A stretch of 64,000 nt of DNA from JAZDFC01 sp043808235 (lineage in GTDB: Bacteria > Bacteroidota > Ignavibacteria > Ignavibacteriales > Melioribacteraceae): positions 220,497 to 284,496 of the forward strand of contig JAZDFC010000095.1 in the NCBI GenBank assembly GCA_043808235.1, written 5' to 3'. Numbering within the stretch: the stretch's first letter is position 1; every line of letters starts with the position of its first letter. The notes under the pieces are model-generated. The model worked only from the letters and a program-made list of their open reading frames with translations, was not told the origin of the DNA and searched no databases. A program made the position numbers and the translations under genes. Below are positions 16,117 through 25,120 of the stretch, one piece after another.

Positions 16117-17250
16117 TTACTTTATTCTTATAATGCGGATGTCCGAGTTGGTGGTTTCTATTCTAATTGTCTGTCCGCCGCCGTTTATTTTTTGATAAAC
16201 ATGAATTTCTTTTTTGTCTTCCGATTTTTTTACAGTCTCATCTTTAAACTCGGAATAATAACTATGTTCTTTCCTATCGGATTTGCTTCCCCTAAGATTA
16301 ATTGTTGCATCAATTGTAATCCCGGTATTGGCGGGAAGTTTTACAATAATATCACCGCCGTGAGATTTTAACCTGCTGTCGCCTTTTCCCGAAGGAAACA
16401 GTTCGGCATGAATTTCTCCGCCGTAAGTTGTAGCATTAATTGCTGCTTTAATATCTTTTAATATAATATCTCCACCTTTCGTTTCAGCCTCAACTTTACC
16501 GGTCGATCCGGTTAGATATAAGTCGCCGCCATAAGTGCTCATGTTTACCGAACCGGAAACTTTTTGTAATACAATATCGCCGCCAAATGTGGTTGTATTG
16601 GCATTGCCGGTAATCTCGGCAGATTTAATGTCTCCTCCGTAAGTATTAACCGAAACATCCCCATCTACCCGACCAAGGGTTATATCGCCGCCCATCGTAT
16701 TTAAATTTGCATTCTTACCATTAATATTTCCAGTAGTAATATCTCCGCCCTGTGTATTAAGCGAGAGTTCACCGTTAATATTTCCAACACGAACATCGCC
16801 ACCGGATGTGTTAACGTTGAGTTGCCCTTGTACGTCTTTTGTAGTAATATCACCGCCGGAAGTATTCAGGTTTACCCTGCCGATAACTTTTGATTTTACA
16901 GTTACATCGCCGCCAGTTGTATATGCGTCAACATGAAAGTTAACCGGCATTGTAACGTCAACATCAACTTCTCCGCCCCAGCCGCTTTCGTTGGAAACGA
17001 TTATTTTGCTGCCGGATTGTTTGATTTCAACATCCTCCATTTCGTCCTCATCAACGCCGCGAACTTTGATTAACACCTCTTCTTTTTCCCATGTGCTTAT
17101 CGAAATGTCGCCCGGATTAATTTTGATTGACAATTCGCCGCCTTTTGATACCTTGAACGATTTTGTTTTTTCCTGGTAATCGGATGCCGAGCATAGTCCG
17201 AAAGCAACGGCAAATATTAAGAGTGTATAAAATATTTTTAAGCTTTTCAT
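16117..17250 (-). CDS. DUF4097-family beta-strand repeat protein, secreted
   Basis: A 377-residue protein with a signal peptide (about residues 1-22, ending FGLCSASD). After an N-terminal segment, the body is a right-handed beta-repeat built from about eleven units of 17-20 residues, each with a GGD or GGE turn: TTGGDVTV, TSGGDITT, TSGGDVRV, TQGGDITT, TMGGDITL, TYGGDIKS, TFGGDIVL, TYGGDLYL, TKGGDIIL, TYGGEIHA, SHGGDIIV. This is the putative-adhesin DUF4097 fold. It starts one base before the anti-sigma stop codon ends, so it belongs to the ECF operon and is probably its envelope output or sensor. Molecular function is unknown. Confidence 0.88.
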   Translation of the reverse strand: MKSLKIFYTLLIFAVAFGLCSASDYQEKTKSFKVSKGGELSIKINPGDISISTWEKEEVLIKVRGVDEDEMEDVEIKQSGSKIIVSNESGWGGEVDVDVTMPVNFHVDAYTTGGDVTVKSKVIGRVNLNTSGGDITTKDVQGQLNVNTSGGDVRVGNINGELSLNTQGGDITTGNINGKNANLNTMGGDITLGRVDGDVSVNTYGGDIKSAEITGNANTTTFGGDIVLQKVSGSVNMSTYGGDLYLTGSTGKVEAETKGGDIILKDIKAAINATTYGGEIHAELFPSGKGDSRLKSHGGDIIVKLPANTGITIDATINLRGSKSDRKEHSYYSEFKDETVKKSEDKKEIHVYQKINGGGQTIRIETTNSDIRIIRIK

Positions 17251-18213
17251 TTACTCATCTCCTTTTAGCATATTGGCAGCTCTTAATTTTATAAAATTGT
17301 TTTGATCCGCCTCTGCATATTTATTTAATTCATTTTTTATTTTATCATCAATTGATATTCCTTCGAGTTTTAGGTTTGCGAACGCATTTATTGCTGCAAC
17401 TCTTAACCCTGAATTCTTATCGTGAGAAAGTACAAACAGAAAAGCATCCCTGATTTCATTGTCGAAAGGATACTTCATTAATAAGTTCAACGTTTCCCTG
17501 CGAACCGCTGGATTGTCATCGGTTTTTAAAGCAGTTACTAACGCTTTTTTAATTTGGGGATCGATAACTACTTCTACCTCATTCTGTGTTTTGAGTGCAT
17601 TTATCGTACGAATTCTGTCGCCTGCATTTTCGGAATTAACAAGCGAAGCGGCCAATAGTCTCAATATCATTTGATCGTCAGCCTTACCTTTATAACTAAT
17701 TGGTTTAACGGCGTCAAAGCTAATCTCAATATCCCCCTCCATCGAAAATGGATTTTCTATTCTTATATTGGAAACATCTATTCCCTTTCTGTCAAAATCA
17801 TCAAGGTCAATCGATTTTGAAGATGCCGTTATTTCCTCATCAATTGGAGAAGATGGAGCGAACAGCAAATAACCAACAAACAGACCGACCAGAACCATGG
17901 CCACACTACCCATTGCATATTTGTAATTAGGCATAAACAGTGCGGAGAATAAATCTAATGTCCTTGTAAAGAAATTGATTTTCTCGTTTTCGGCTTTTAT
18001 TGTATCCATTAGCTGCTTTCGTGCGCTTTGAAGAACGGCATCATCCACATTATGATTTTGCTGTAATGCTGAATATATGCGTTTAAGATTCTCATATTCG
18101 ATTCGGTATTCATCCGATTCCAACAGTTTGTTTTCAACCAATATCTTTTCTTCGCCTTCAAGTTCATCCCAAATATATAACTGAAGCAGTTCGAGATATT
18201 TTTGATTTTCCAT
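17251..18213 (-). CDS. Anti-sigma factor with membrane helix and HEAT-repeat domain
   Basis: A 320-residue membrane protein. Residues 1-60 look like an anti-sigma helical bundle (LLQLYIWDELEGEEKILVEN) but the zinc-finger cysteines of the HxxxCxxC type are absent: the region reads ESDEYRIEYENL, so it is a zinc-free version. One transmembrane helix spans about residues 100-118 (AMGSVAMVLVGLFVGYLLF). The periplasmic part ends in HEAT-like repeats (about residues 195-315, for example KTDDNPAVRRETLNLLMKY and HDKNSGLRVAAINAFANL). It sits between the sigma factor (16 bp) and the DUF4097 protein, so it most likely sequesters that sigma factor and senses the envelope. Confidence 0.8.
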   Translation of the reverse strand: MENQKYLELLQLYIWDELEGEEKILVENKLLESDEYRIEYENLKRIYSALQQNHNVDDAVLQSARKQLMDTIKAENEKINFFTRTLDLFSALFMPNYKYAMGSVAMVLVGLFVGYLLFAPSSPIDEEITASSKSIDLDDFDRKGIDVSNIRIENPFSMEGDIEISFDAVKPISYKGKADDQMILRLLAASLVNSENAGDRIRTINALKTQNEVEVVIDPQIKKALVTALKTDDNPAVRRETLNLLMKYPFDNEIRDAFLFVLSHDKNSGLRVAAINAFANLKLEGISIDDKIKNELNKYAEADQNNFIKLRAANMLKGDE

Positions 18214-18229
18214 TTTTCTTTGCCTCTTA

Positions 18230-18802
18230 TTAAAAATTTATATTTAAAAAGCCTAATTGCACTTTCAGTTTGTTTGTTGCATTAAAAAGATAACGCTTCA
18301 CTGTTCCTTCGTTGCAATTCATCATCTCCGCAATTTCTTTTATTTTGTATCCGTGATAAAATTTTAAGTTGACCACCATTTTTTGCTGACCGGATAAATT
18401 GTCTATTGCCCGGCTCAAGTATTTCGAGACATCTCCCGCTAAAGTCATCTCGTCTGTTCTGCTTTCCGAAGGAATCATCTCCGCGAGAGTCTCTCCTTCT
18501 TCGCCGATTTCGTTATTGATTGATTGGTGGATGTGCTTGCTCTTATTGGTATGAAAAGAAATGCAGACGTTCGTTGTGATTCTATAAAGCCATGTGGAGA
18601 ATTCGGATTTCGACTGAAAATTTTTCAATCCTTTATAAACCCGCAAAAAAACTTCCTGGTAAATATCCTTTGCATCATCAACATTGTTACGAAACGAAGC
18701 GGCAATATTCAATACTTGCCTATCGTATCTGTGAACCAATTGTTCGAATGCTGACATATCGCCGCCTTGAGCTTTTTTAATTAGTTGATCGTCATTTAAC
18801 AT
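18230..18802 (-). CDS. ECF-subfamily RNA polymerase sigma factor
   Basis: A 190-residue group 4 sigma factor. Region 2 (about residues 22-90) includes FEQLVHRYDRQVLNIAASF, DAKDIYQEVFLRVYKGL and FSTWLYRITTNVC; region 4 (about 130-185) includes LSGQQKMVVNLKFYHGYKIK and EIAEMMNCNEGTVKRYLFNA. It leads a three-gene operon with the membrane anti-sigma and DUF4097 genes and probably drives its own transcription. The regulon is unknown. Confidence 0.95.
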   Translation of the reverse strand: MLNDDQLIKKAQGGDMSAFEQLVHRYDRQVLNIAASFRNNVDDAKDIYQEVFLRVYKGLKNFQSKSEFSTWLYRITTNVCISFHTNKSKHIHQSINNEIGEEGETLAEMIPSESRTDEMTLAGDVSKYLSRAIDNLSGQQKMVVNLKFYHGYKIKEIAEMMNCNEGTVKRYLFNATNKLKVQLGFLNINF

Positions 18803-18965
18803 AATTTATTTCTCATACATTTAGTTAGACCGGCTAATTTCTAAAATGGTTGTATCCTGTTTTACACTTTTTTATTCGATGTTTTTATTAATCCCACTCA
18901 CAATTCACTTGCGACTTTCTTAACTTTCAGACACGAATTCAGCAAGATTATATTACGGAGAAAAA

Positions 18966-20777
18966 ATGAAATCACAAAAATATTTTATTGTAACGGTGAT
19001 TGTATTATTGAGTTTGACGATTTTGGTAACGGCTCAGAATCATAAAATAAAAGTCGCTTGCATTGGCAACAGCATTACCGATGGCGGACATTCAAGTACG
19101 GCTTACCCTGCCCAGCTTGCCGTAAAACTTGGCGAACATTATGAAGTAGAAAATTTTGGAATAAGCGGAACAACTTTGCTGCGTAACGGCGATTTCCCGT
19201 ACTGGGAAGAAGAATCATTTTTATTGGCGAAAGCATTTAATCCGGATATCGTAATTATTAAACTTGGAACAAATGACAGCAAGCCGCAGAACTGGGCATT
19301 CAAAGATGAATTCATAACCGATTACATTGATTTTATTAATGAGTTCAGGCAAAACGGCGCAGACCCTCAAATTTATGTAGCCAATTGCTGCCCGGTTTTT
19401 CAGGACGGTTACGGCATAACCGGCTCGATAATTACAAATGAAATAATACCGATGCTTGTTGAAATACGAGAAGCGATGAATACTTTCATGATTGATTTTT
19501 ACAACGGCATGCTTGAACATGGCGATCTTTTTCCCGATGGAATTCATCCCAACGCAACCGGGTACGGAATAATGGCGGACATAGCCAAAGCCGCAATTCT
19601 TAACGGTCCGAGCGGGTTCATCCGTTATTTCAATTCAAAGGATGAAGCCATTGAACTGGGTCAGTCCACAAAAATATATTGGGAAACAACCGCCGGTTCA
19701 AATGTTTTTTTCGAAGGAACCGCTGTTGGAGTAATCGACTCATTCGAAGTCTCTCCGGCGCAGGCAACCGAATATACATTGATTGCACAAGGCGAGGTTA
19801 CCGACACCAACAAAATTACTATTAACTATTTAGCGCCAGGATTGATAAAAAGTTTAAAAGCGAAGCCGACAATGGTTGAGCAAGGAGCTGGCGAATCGAG
19901 CGAAATATTTTGGACAACAACAAATGGTTCAACCGTCTCATTCGATGGCGACGCGGTTGCGCAGAACGGTTCTAAAATTGTTACTCCTTCAGTAACTACC
20001 ACATACACTTTGAACTCAAGCGGCAACGCAACCGATACAAGAACAGTAACCGTACATGTTTTGCCCGCCGAACAAGTAAACCGTGCACTGGAGAGACCGA
20101 TTACCTCATCAACAACAAAAGTTGGTTTTGAAAAAGAATCGGCCAACGACGGCGACGATAATACTTTTTGGCATTCTGCGGGAGAAGCCAGCGAATGGAT
20201 AATGATTGACCTTGAAAAAACAATTGAGATTAATCGCGTTGTAATAAAATGGGGAGTAGATTTTGCAACTCAATATGTTTTACACGCTATCGATTCTACC
20301 GGCGCTACAAAAGCTATTTATAATACATCGGCTGGCGATGGCGGCACAGATGATATAACTGGATTATCCGCCGCCGCAAGATATCTCCGGGTGTTGTGCA
20401 TCAAAAATAACGGCGCAGGTTATGCAATCAGCGAAGTGGAAATTTATCATACCTCCGGTACATCGGATATTCCGGATAACGAATCTTTACCGCTGCAATT
20501 TTCCCTTGAACAGAATTATCCAAATCCGTTTAATCCAAGCACAACTATTGAATACACATTGCCCGTAGAGACGGGGCATGCCCCGTCTTTACAGCATGTT
20601 ACACTAAAGGTATTCGATGTGATGGGACGGGAGGCTGCAATTGTTGTGAATGAAAGACAATCGCCGGGAAAACATCAAGTTGAATTTGATGGTTCGGGAT
20701 TAGCCTCCGGTGTATATTTCTACAAATTGATTGCCGGAGAATTTTCGGCGACAAAGAAGTTTGTGATGTTAAAGTAA
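18966..20777 (+). CDS. Secreted SGNH/GDSL esterase with F5/8-type domain and T9SS tail
   Basis: A 603-residue secreted multidomain hydrolase. A signal peptide (residues 1-23) is followed by an SGNH hydrolase: block I CIGNSITDGG with Ser36 (GNS instead of GDS), block III GTND (101-104), and block V D191-G-I-H194. Two similar Ig-like segments follow (about 225-290 and 295-365), then an F5/8-type-C-like carbohydrate-binding domain (about 370-495; PITSSTTKVGFEKESANDGD). A type IX secretion C-terminal domain runs from about 515 (FSLEQNYPNPFNPSTTIEYT) to the end. It is probably a cell-surface carbohydrate esterase. A 28-bp palindrome is embedded in frame near codon 534 (see separate entry). Confidence 0.92.
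   Translation: MKSQKYFIVTVIVLLSLTILVTAQNHKIKVACIGNSITDGGHSSTAYPAQLAVKLGEHYEVENFGISGTTLLRNGDFPYWEEESFLLAKAFNPDIVIIKLGTNDSKPQNWAFKDEFITDYIDFINEFRQNGADPQIYVANCCPVFQDGYGITGSIITNEIIPMLVEIREAMNTFMIDFYNGMLEHGDLFPDGIHPNATGYGIMADIAKAAILNGPSGFIRYFNSKDEAIELGQSTKIYWETTAGSNVFFEGTAVGVIDSFEVSPAQATEYTLIAQGEVTDTNKITINYLAPGLIKSLKAKPTMVEQGAGESSEIFWTTTNGSTVSFDGDAVAQNGSKIVTPSVTTTYTLNSSGNATDTRTVTVHVLPAEQVNRALERPITSSTTKVGFEKESANDGDDNTFWHSAGEASEWIMIDLEKTIEINRVVIKWGVDFATQYVLHAIDSTGATKAIYNTSAGDGGTDDITGLSAAARYLRVLCIKNNGAGYAISEVEIYHTSGTSDIPDNESLPLQFSLEQNYPNPFNPSTTIEYTLPVETGHAPSLQHVTLKVFDVMGREAAIVVNERQSPGKHQVEFDGSGLASGVYFYKLIAGEFSATKKFVMLK
20565..20592. repeat. 28-bp palindromic element inside the T9SS tail coding region
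   Basis: The stretch begins GTAGAGACGGGGCA and its second half is the reverse complement except for one base (TGCCCCGTCTTTAC). It interrupts the sorting-domain coding sequence between TTIEYTLP and VTLKVFDVMGRE, where relatives of this tail normally have few or no residues, adding about eleven residues (VETGHAPSLQH). The reading frame is kept. The G+C content is far above the surrounding gene, which fits insertion of a dispersed palindromic repeat rather than gene drift. Confidence 0.75.
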
Positions 20778-21004
20778 CCTATAATTCTGAGGAGTCGGAC
20801 TCTGACCGGGGATGAAGAATCTCTCATTTTCTATTATTTGAAAAATTGCAATCGCCTACTTTGGAAGAAGTCAAATAAAATTGACCTATTATTCAATCGA
20901 CTAAATCCTATTTTGTATTAACCAATTTTAATGATTTGCATAAATATTATAGAGAATCCATAATCGAAGCACTTTTCATTTAGATTAAATTTTTGGTTAA
21001 TAAC

Positions 21005-21943
21005 ATGATGAGATATATTTTTCTTTTGGGTATAGCGCTTCCGTTTTTACTCGCCATCTTTGGTTGCGATACCGCCGATCCGTTACCTGAAGAACCGGAA
21101 AGTATAATTGCGCATTGGCAAAGCCGCCCTGAATTTTCCAGGGATGGAAAGAAGATAGTTTTTGAAGGGAATTACGATAGCGTTTCAGCTATTCACTTTG
21201 TCGACATAAAAGGAAATTATATTGGTAATCTTTTTAAACAGAACCCTGACACAGCATACTATGCCGATTTTCCAACGTGGCTTCCCGATAACGAAACAAT
21301 TGTTTTATCTCTTAACGATGTATTACATACAATTAAATATACCGGCGAAAATTTTACGAAACTAACCGATTCACATCCCGGGGTTTTTATGCATAGTTCC
21401 CCGGATGGTAAGTATATTGTTGGAATTCTTAGTGTGTGCAATCCTCAATGCGGTCTTGCGCTCTATGATTTTTCAAAAGATCAATCTAAATTAATTAGAC
21501 AATATGGTGGTACGGCAAGCTGGTCGGGCGACTCAAAAAATATTTATTTCAGAACCAATGAACATAAAAAAATTGCCGGAACTGATAAAAGTGAATATCT
21601 TGGTTTCGTCTTGCGGAGAATAAATGTTTATTCAAGCCAGGAGGATAGCCTTTACTTCCATCAAAACAACACGTCATTTATTAACAGTCTCGCTGTGTCG
21701 CCGGACGAAAAAGAAATTGTCTGTTCTGTAGTGGCAGGTTCTCCACCGCAATATAATTTATGGAAATTTATAATCGAGACGAGGCAGCTTATCCAACTTA
21801 CATTTGAGGGCGGAGACGAACCTTTTTATAGCCCGGATGGTAATTTGATAGTATATATCAATACCAAAATATCCGAAGGAGGTGTATGGATTATGAACCG
21901 CGATGGCTCCAATCAACATCGGTTAACAAAGAAAAACAAGTAA
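21005..21943 (+). CDS. Beta-propeller (PD40/TolB-like) lipoprotein
   Basis: A protein of about 312 residues counted from ATG 21005 (a second ATG lies at 21008; an upstream TTG at 20993 is less likely because it would precede the signal peptide). The N-terminus MRYIFLLGIALPFLLAIFGC ends in a lipobox-like Cys. The body carries PD40-type repeats: RPEFSRDGKKIVFEG, FPTWLPDNETIVLS, HSSPDGKYIVGIL, SWSGDSKNIYFR, AVSPDEKEIVCSV and FYSPDGNLIVYI, close to a six-bladed propeller as in the TolB C-terminal domain. The role is unknown; it is probably a periplasmic scaffold or binding protein. Confidence 0.8.
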   Translation: MMRYIFLLGIALPFLLAIFGCDTADPLPEEPESIIAHWQSRPEFSRDGKKIVFEGNYDSVSAIHFVDIKGNYIGNLFKQNPDTAYYADFPTWLPDNETIVLSLNDVLHTIKYTGENFTKLTDSHPGVFMHSSPDGKYIVGILSVCNPQCGLALYDFSKDQSKLIRQYGGTASWSGDSKNIYFRTNEHKKIAGTDKSEYLGFVLRRINVYSSQEDSLYFHQNNTSFINSLAVSPDEKEIVCSVVAGSPPQYNLWKFIIETRQLIQLTFEGGDEPFYSPDGNLIVYINTKISEGGVWIMNRDGSNQHRLTKKNK

Positions 21944-22042
21944 GTATAAAAAATAATCTTGAATAAAGTTGGGCAACTTACCAACAACATTTCTGCTAAA
22001 ACTAATTGTCAAAGAGAAAAATTTTTTACACTAAATTTGAAC

Positions 22043-22921
22043 ATGAAAACGATTATTCTTCTGCTAACTCTCGCTGCCGGGATATTATTTCCGCAAGGTT
22101 ATGTTTTTTCTTTCCTCTTAAAATATGTTTTGATGGGATTGCTTTTATTCGCTTTCCTTGATGTAAGAATTGAAAAAAGTATTATTAAAAAATCACATTT
22201 CTATATTCTTGCTTTGAATATATTCATGCCGCTCGCGGCATATTTCCTTCTGAATATTTTTAATCATTTGCTTGCGCAGGCCGCGTTCATTGCTGGGCTT
22301 GCCCCGACGGCAATTGCAGCACCAGTTGTAATCAGCATTTTAAAGCGAAAAGTTGAGTATACGGCGTTTTCACTTTTGCTTACTAATATTGTTATCGCAT
22401 TGCTCGTTCCGTTTCTGTTAACAAATGTTACCGGCGCAGAGAACGACATTGATTTATGGAGCGTACTTTACCCGGTATTAATTGTTTTTTCCATTCCTCT
22501 TTTACTAGGACAATTTTTAAAATATTTACTGCCTGTCGTCCATTCATTTCTTTCGAGATTTAAAGACGATTCTTTCTACTTTTTGATGGGAGGAATTTAC
22601 CTCGGTACTGCGAACGCAAGCCATTATCTGCGCACGGAAATGAATCATTCATTTGATATTGTGTTTTATATCGGCGCAGCAATATTTATAATCTGTTTTT
22701 TGAATTTTTCTTTAGGAAGAATTTTGGGCGGGAAAGAATTTTCAATCGAAGCCGGTCAATCGCTCGGGCAAAAGAACAACGCATTTACTGTTTGGCTTGC
22801 ATTAACATTCATTAATCCGCTCGCAGTTCTTGGACCGGTGTTTTATGTTTTATTTCAAAATTTATTTGTCTCGTGGGAACTGCATCATTATAACAAATCA
22901 CAAATATCAAAAAGCAAATAA
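22043..22921 (+). CDS. Bile acid:sodium symporter-like (BASS/SBF) membrane protein
   Basis: About 292 residues from ATG 22043, chosen because the protein then opens with a membrane helix (MKTIILLLTLAAGILFP); the TTG 21959 start adds a polar leader unlikely for this family. Eight to ten hydrophobic helices are visible, including YVLMGLLLFAFLDVRI, LAPTAIAAPVVISILKRK (the conserved crossover-like region), LYPVLIVFSIPLLLGQFLKY and FTVWLALTFINPLAVLGPVF. The overall pattern fits the BASS/arsenite-permease superfamily, which moves organic anions with Na+. The substrate is unknown and the family call is moderate. Confidence 0.62.
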   Translation: MKTIILLLTLAAGILFPQGYVFSFLLKYVLMGLLLFAFLDVRIEKSIIKKSHFYILALNIFMPLAAYFLLNIFNHLLAQAAFIAGLAPTAIAAPVVISILKRKVEYTAFSLLLTNIVIALLVPFLLTNVTGAENDIDLWSVLYPVLIVFSIPLLLGQFLKYLLPVVHSFLSRFKDDSFYFLMGGIYLGTANASHYLRTEMNHSFDIVFYIGAAIFIICFLNFSLGRILGGKEFSIEAGQSLGQKNNAFTVWLALTFINPLAVLGPVFYVLFQNLFVSWELHHYNKSQISKSK

Positions 22922-23269
22922 CAAACAAAGCCCAATCAACAAACAACAAGCGGGTTGCTTCCACTCTTGAGAGAGCTTGCCCCGACTTGTCGGGGGGAAC
23001 GGAAGGGGTGTGTCTGCAAAATCCCGGCTTTCTAAACCAAGGAAAGAGAAGACAAATCAACCATTGATCTGAAACCCAACTTTGAAATCATGTCGGACTA
23101 AAGTCCAATGGCTATGGAGAAATCAGATACCCCGGCATGAATGCCGGGGCTATTCAAATATTTTTAATAGAAAAATATTGTGTAATTCGAGGATTTTCAA
23201 AAATTATTTTTACAGATTGCCATTTGAAGTTTTATTGTGTTCTGGGATTTGCCTTTTTGAATTTTACTT
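22922..23269. repeat. 348-bp gene-free gap holding three palindromic repeats
   Basis: No coding signal is seen. The perfect palindrome CCCCGAC-TT-GTCGGGG lies at 22980-22995, preceded by GCTTG as in the element at 5091-5110. GGACTAAAGTCC is at 23095-23106 and CCCCGGCAT-GA-ATGCCGGGG at 23130-23149, the last two 23 bp apart. These G+C-rich palindromes in A+T-rich DNA are typical of dispersed REP-like elements. The last could also act as a bidirectional transcription stop between the convergent symporter gene and nadA. Confidence 0.6.
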
Positions 23270-24214
23270 TCAACAAATCTCCAGCATACTTTGAATCGGA
23301 AGGCGTGCTTTGGCTGCAAGTTCTTCCGGCACTTTCACTTCGTGAACCTCGTTCAGCAATGAGTTGTAAAGTTTTTCTATCGTAATCATTTTCATGTATT
23401 CGCATATTGCGTTTTCGCTTAGCGGGAAAAACTCTTTGCCGGGATTAAATTTTTTCAGCCTGTGAAGAATTCCGGTCTCGGTTGCAATTACAAATTCATT
23501 TGCCGGTGATTGCGCCGCATAATTAATCATTCCTTCGGTAGAAAAAATGTGTACATTCTTGCAATCAAAATACATTTGCGATTTCAACAAGCACGATGAC
23601 GAGCAGCCGCATTCCGGGTGAATTAAAAACTCAGCATCGGGATGTTCTTTTTGTGCTTCTTCAAAACTTACATCGCCAATCTTCTCGTGAACATGACATC
23701 CGCCTTCCCAGATAATCAACTCACGGCCTGTTACTGCCTGAACATATCTTCCCAAAAATCTATCCGGCAGAAAAAGAATTTTTTTGTCCGCTGGAATTGC
23801 GTTAACAACTTTAACCGCATTTGACGATGTGCAGCAGTAGTCCGTTTCGGCCTTTACATCCGCCGTTGTGTTAACATACGAAACAACCACCGCGCCGGGA
23901 TTCATCGCTTTCCATGCTTTCAACTGTTCGGCGGTAATACTTGCCGCGAGCGAGCAACCGGCTTCTGAATCTGGAATTAAAACTTTTTTATCCGGTGCAA
24001 TTATCGAGGCAGTCTCGGCCATAAAATGAACTCCGCAGAAAACAATTATTTCTGCGTCAACGCTCGCAGCCTTTTGCGACAAACCGAGCGAATCACCGAC
24101 AAAATCCGCAATATCCTGTATCGCACCAATTTGGTAATTATGCGCAAGAATTACCGCATTCTTTTCTTTTTTCAATCTCTGAATTTCTTCGAACATTTCC
24201 TTCACGACTATCAC
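23270..24214 (-). CDS. nadA: Quinolinate synthase
   Basis: A 314-residue [4Fe-4S] enzyme condensing iminoaspartate with dihydroxyacetone phosphate to quinolinate. The three-fold pseudo-symmetric domains and the cluster ligands are visible: C87 (PDSEAGCSLA), C173 (WEGGCHVHEK) and C271 (NAICEYMKM), matching the three-cysteine pattern of T. maritima-type NadA. Substrate-site motifs AHNYQIG, GVHFMAETAS and HPECGCSSSC are present. The start is GTG at 24214, supported by an AAAGG motif 8 bp upstream; an internal ATG at 24196 is the alternative. It is the last gene of nadB-nadC-nadA. Confidence 0.97.
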   Translation of the reverse strand: MIVVKEMFEEIQRLKKEKNAVILAHNYQIGAIQDIADFVGDSLGLSQKAASVDAEIIVFCGVHFMAETASIIAPDKKVLIPDSEAGCSLAASITAEQLKAWKAMNPGAVVVSYVNTTADVKAETDYCCTSSNAVKVVNAIPADKKILFLPDRFLGRYVQAVTGRELIIWEGGCHVHEKIGDVSFEEAQKEHPDAEFLIHPECGCSSSCLLKSQMYFDCKNVHIFSTEGMINYAAQSPANEFVIATETGILHRLKKFNPGKEFFPLSENAICEYMKMITIEKLYNSLLNEVHEVKVPEELAAKARLPIQSMLEIC

Positions 24215-24265
24215 AATATTACCTTTCTTTGAATCAATAAATTTACGTTGTGTTATTCTTTCATT

Positions 24266-25117
24266 TTATAAAGATACGACGTACAGACTAATGTCCATTG
24301 CTTTAATGGAATGTGTGATTGCGCCGGTTGAAATATAATCCACGCCTGTTTCGGCAACCGACCGGACATTATCTATTGTAATATTTCCCGAAGCTTCCAC
24401 CATAACATTTCCATCGATGAATTTTACCGCTTCTTTCATTTGCTCGAGTGTCATATTATCAAGCATTATAATATCGGCGCCGGCTCCGAGCGCTTCTTTT
24501 ACTTCATTAATATCTTTTGTTTCCACTTCAATTTTCATAGCGGCATGTATTTTTGATTTTATACTTTGAATTGCTTTTGTAATTCCGCCCGCTACCGTAA
24601 TATGATTATTTTTGATTAACACCATGTCAAACAAACCGATACGGTGGTTAGTACCGCCGCCAATGCTTACGGCATATTTATCAAGCATACGATTGCCGGG
24701 CACGGTTTTACGTGTATCTAGAAGTTTGGTATTCAGTCCTTTGAGGCATTCTACATAACGCGAGGTTGTTGTTGCAATGCCCGACATACGCTGCAGAAAA
24801 TTTAACGCGGTTCTTTCACCGCTTAACAGCGCACGGTACGAGCCTTCAAATTCGGCAATGATGGAATCGGCTTCAACTTTGGCTCCGTCCGAATAAAAAT
24901 ATTTCCATTTGATATCCGGATCAAGTTTTTTAAATACTCGCTCCGCTATTGGCAGCCCGGCAATAATTCCAAATCCTTTTACTTTTAAAACAGCCTTCGC
25001 TCTTTTATCGGCGGGAATAATGTTTTCCGTAGTGATGTCGCCGCTGCCGATATCTTCGGTCAACGCCAAATCAATAATTTTTTGAACCGAGTCGGTTTCT
25101 AATAAATTATTTTTCAT
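24266..25117 (-). CDS. nadC: Nicotinate-nucleotide pyrophosphorylase (carboxylating)
   Basis: A 283-residue quinolinate phosphoribosyltransferase that converts quinolinate and PRPP into nicotinate mononucleotide. Conserved signatures are LTEDIGSGDITTENII near the N-terminus, ERTALNFLQRMSGIAT, LDTRKTVPGNRMLDKYAV, GGGTNHRIGLFDMVLIKNNH, and the C-terminal barrel motifs EVETKDINEV and IMLDNMT. Length and motif order are standard. It begins 3 bp after the nadB stop codon, so translation is probably coupled. Confidence 0.97.
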   Translation of the reverse strand: MKNNLLETDSVQKIIDLALTEDIGSGDITTENIIPADKRAKAVLKVKGFGIIAGLPIAERVFKKLDPDIKWKYFYSDGAKVEADSIIAEFEGSYRALLSGERTALNFLQRMSGIATTTSRYVECLKGLNTKLLDTRKTVPGNRMLDKYAVSIGGGTNHRIGLFDMVLIKNNHITVAGGITKAIQSIKSKIHAAMKIEVETKDINEVKEALGAGADIIMLDNMTLEQMKEAVKFIDGNVMVEASGNITIDNVRSVAETGVDYISTGAITHSIKAMDISLYVVSL

Positions 25118-25120
25118 ACT

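Noticed and set aside
16117..17250. Regularly spaced similar units that could look like a CRISPR or satellite array
   Set aside because: Units are 51-60 bp, differ at many positions and are in frame; they encode the GGD repeats of the DUF4097 protein.
18966..19100. Loss of the GDSL nucleophile because the motif reads GNS
   Set aside because: The Ser is retained (Ser36) and GNS variants are common in SGNH hydrolases; blocks III and V are intact.
21959..22042. TTG start for the symporter-like gene
   Set aside because: It adds a polar 28-residue leader before the first membrane helix; ATG 22043 is more natural. Similar upstream TTG starts at 20993, 28101, 42395, 43498, 49426, 54621, 56720 and 56802 were also set aside.
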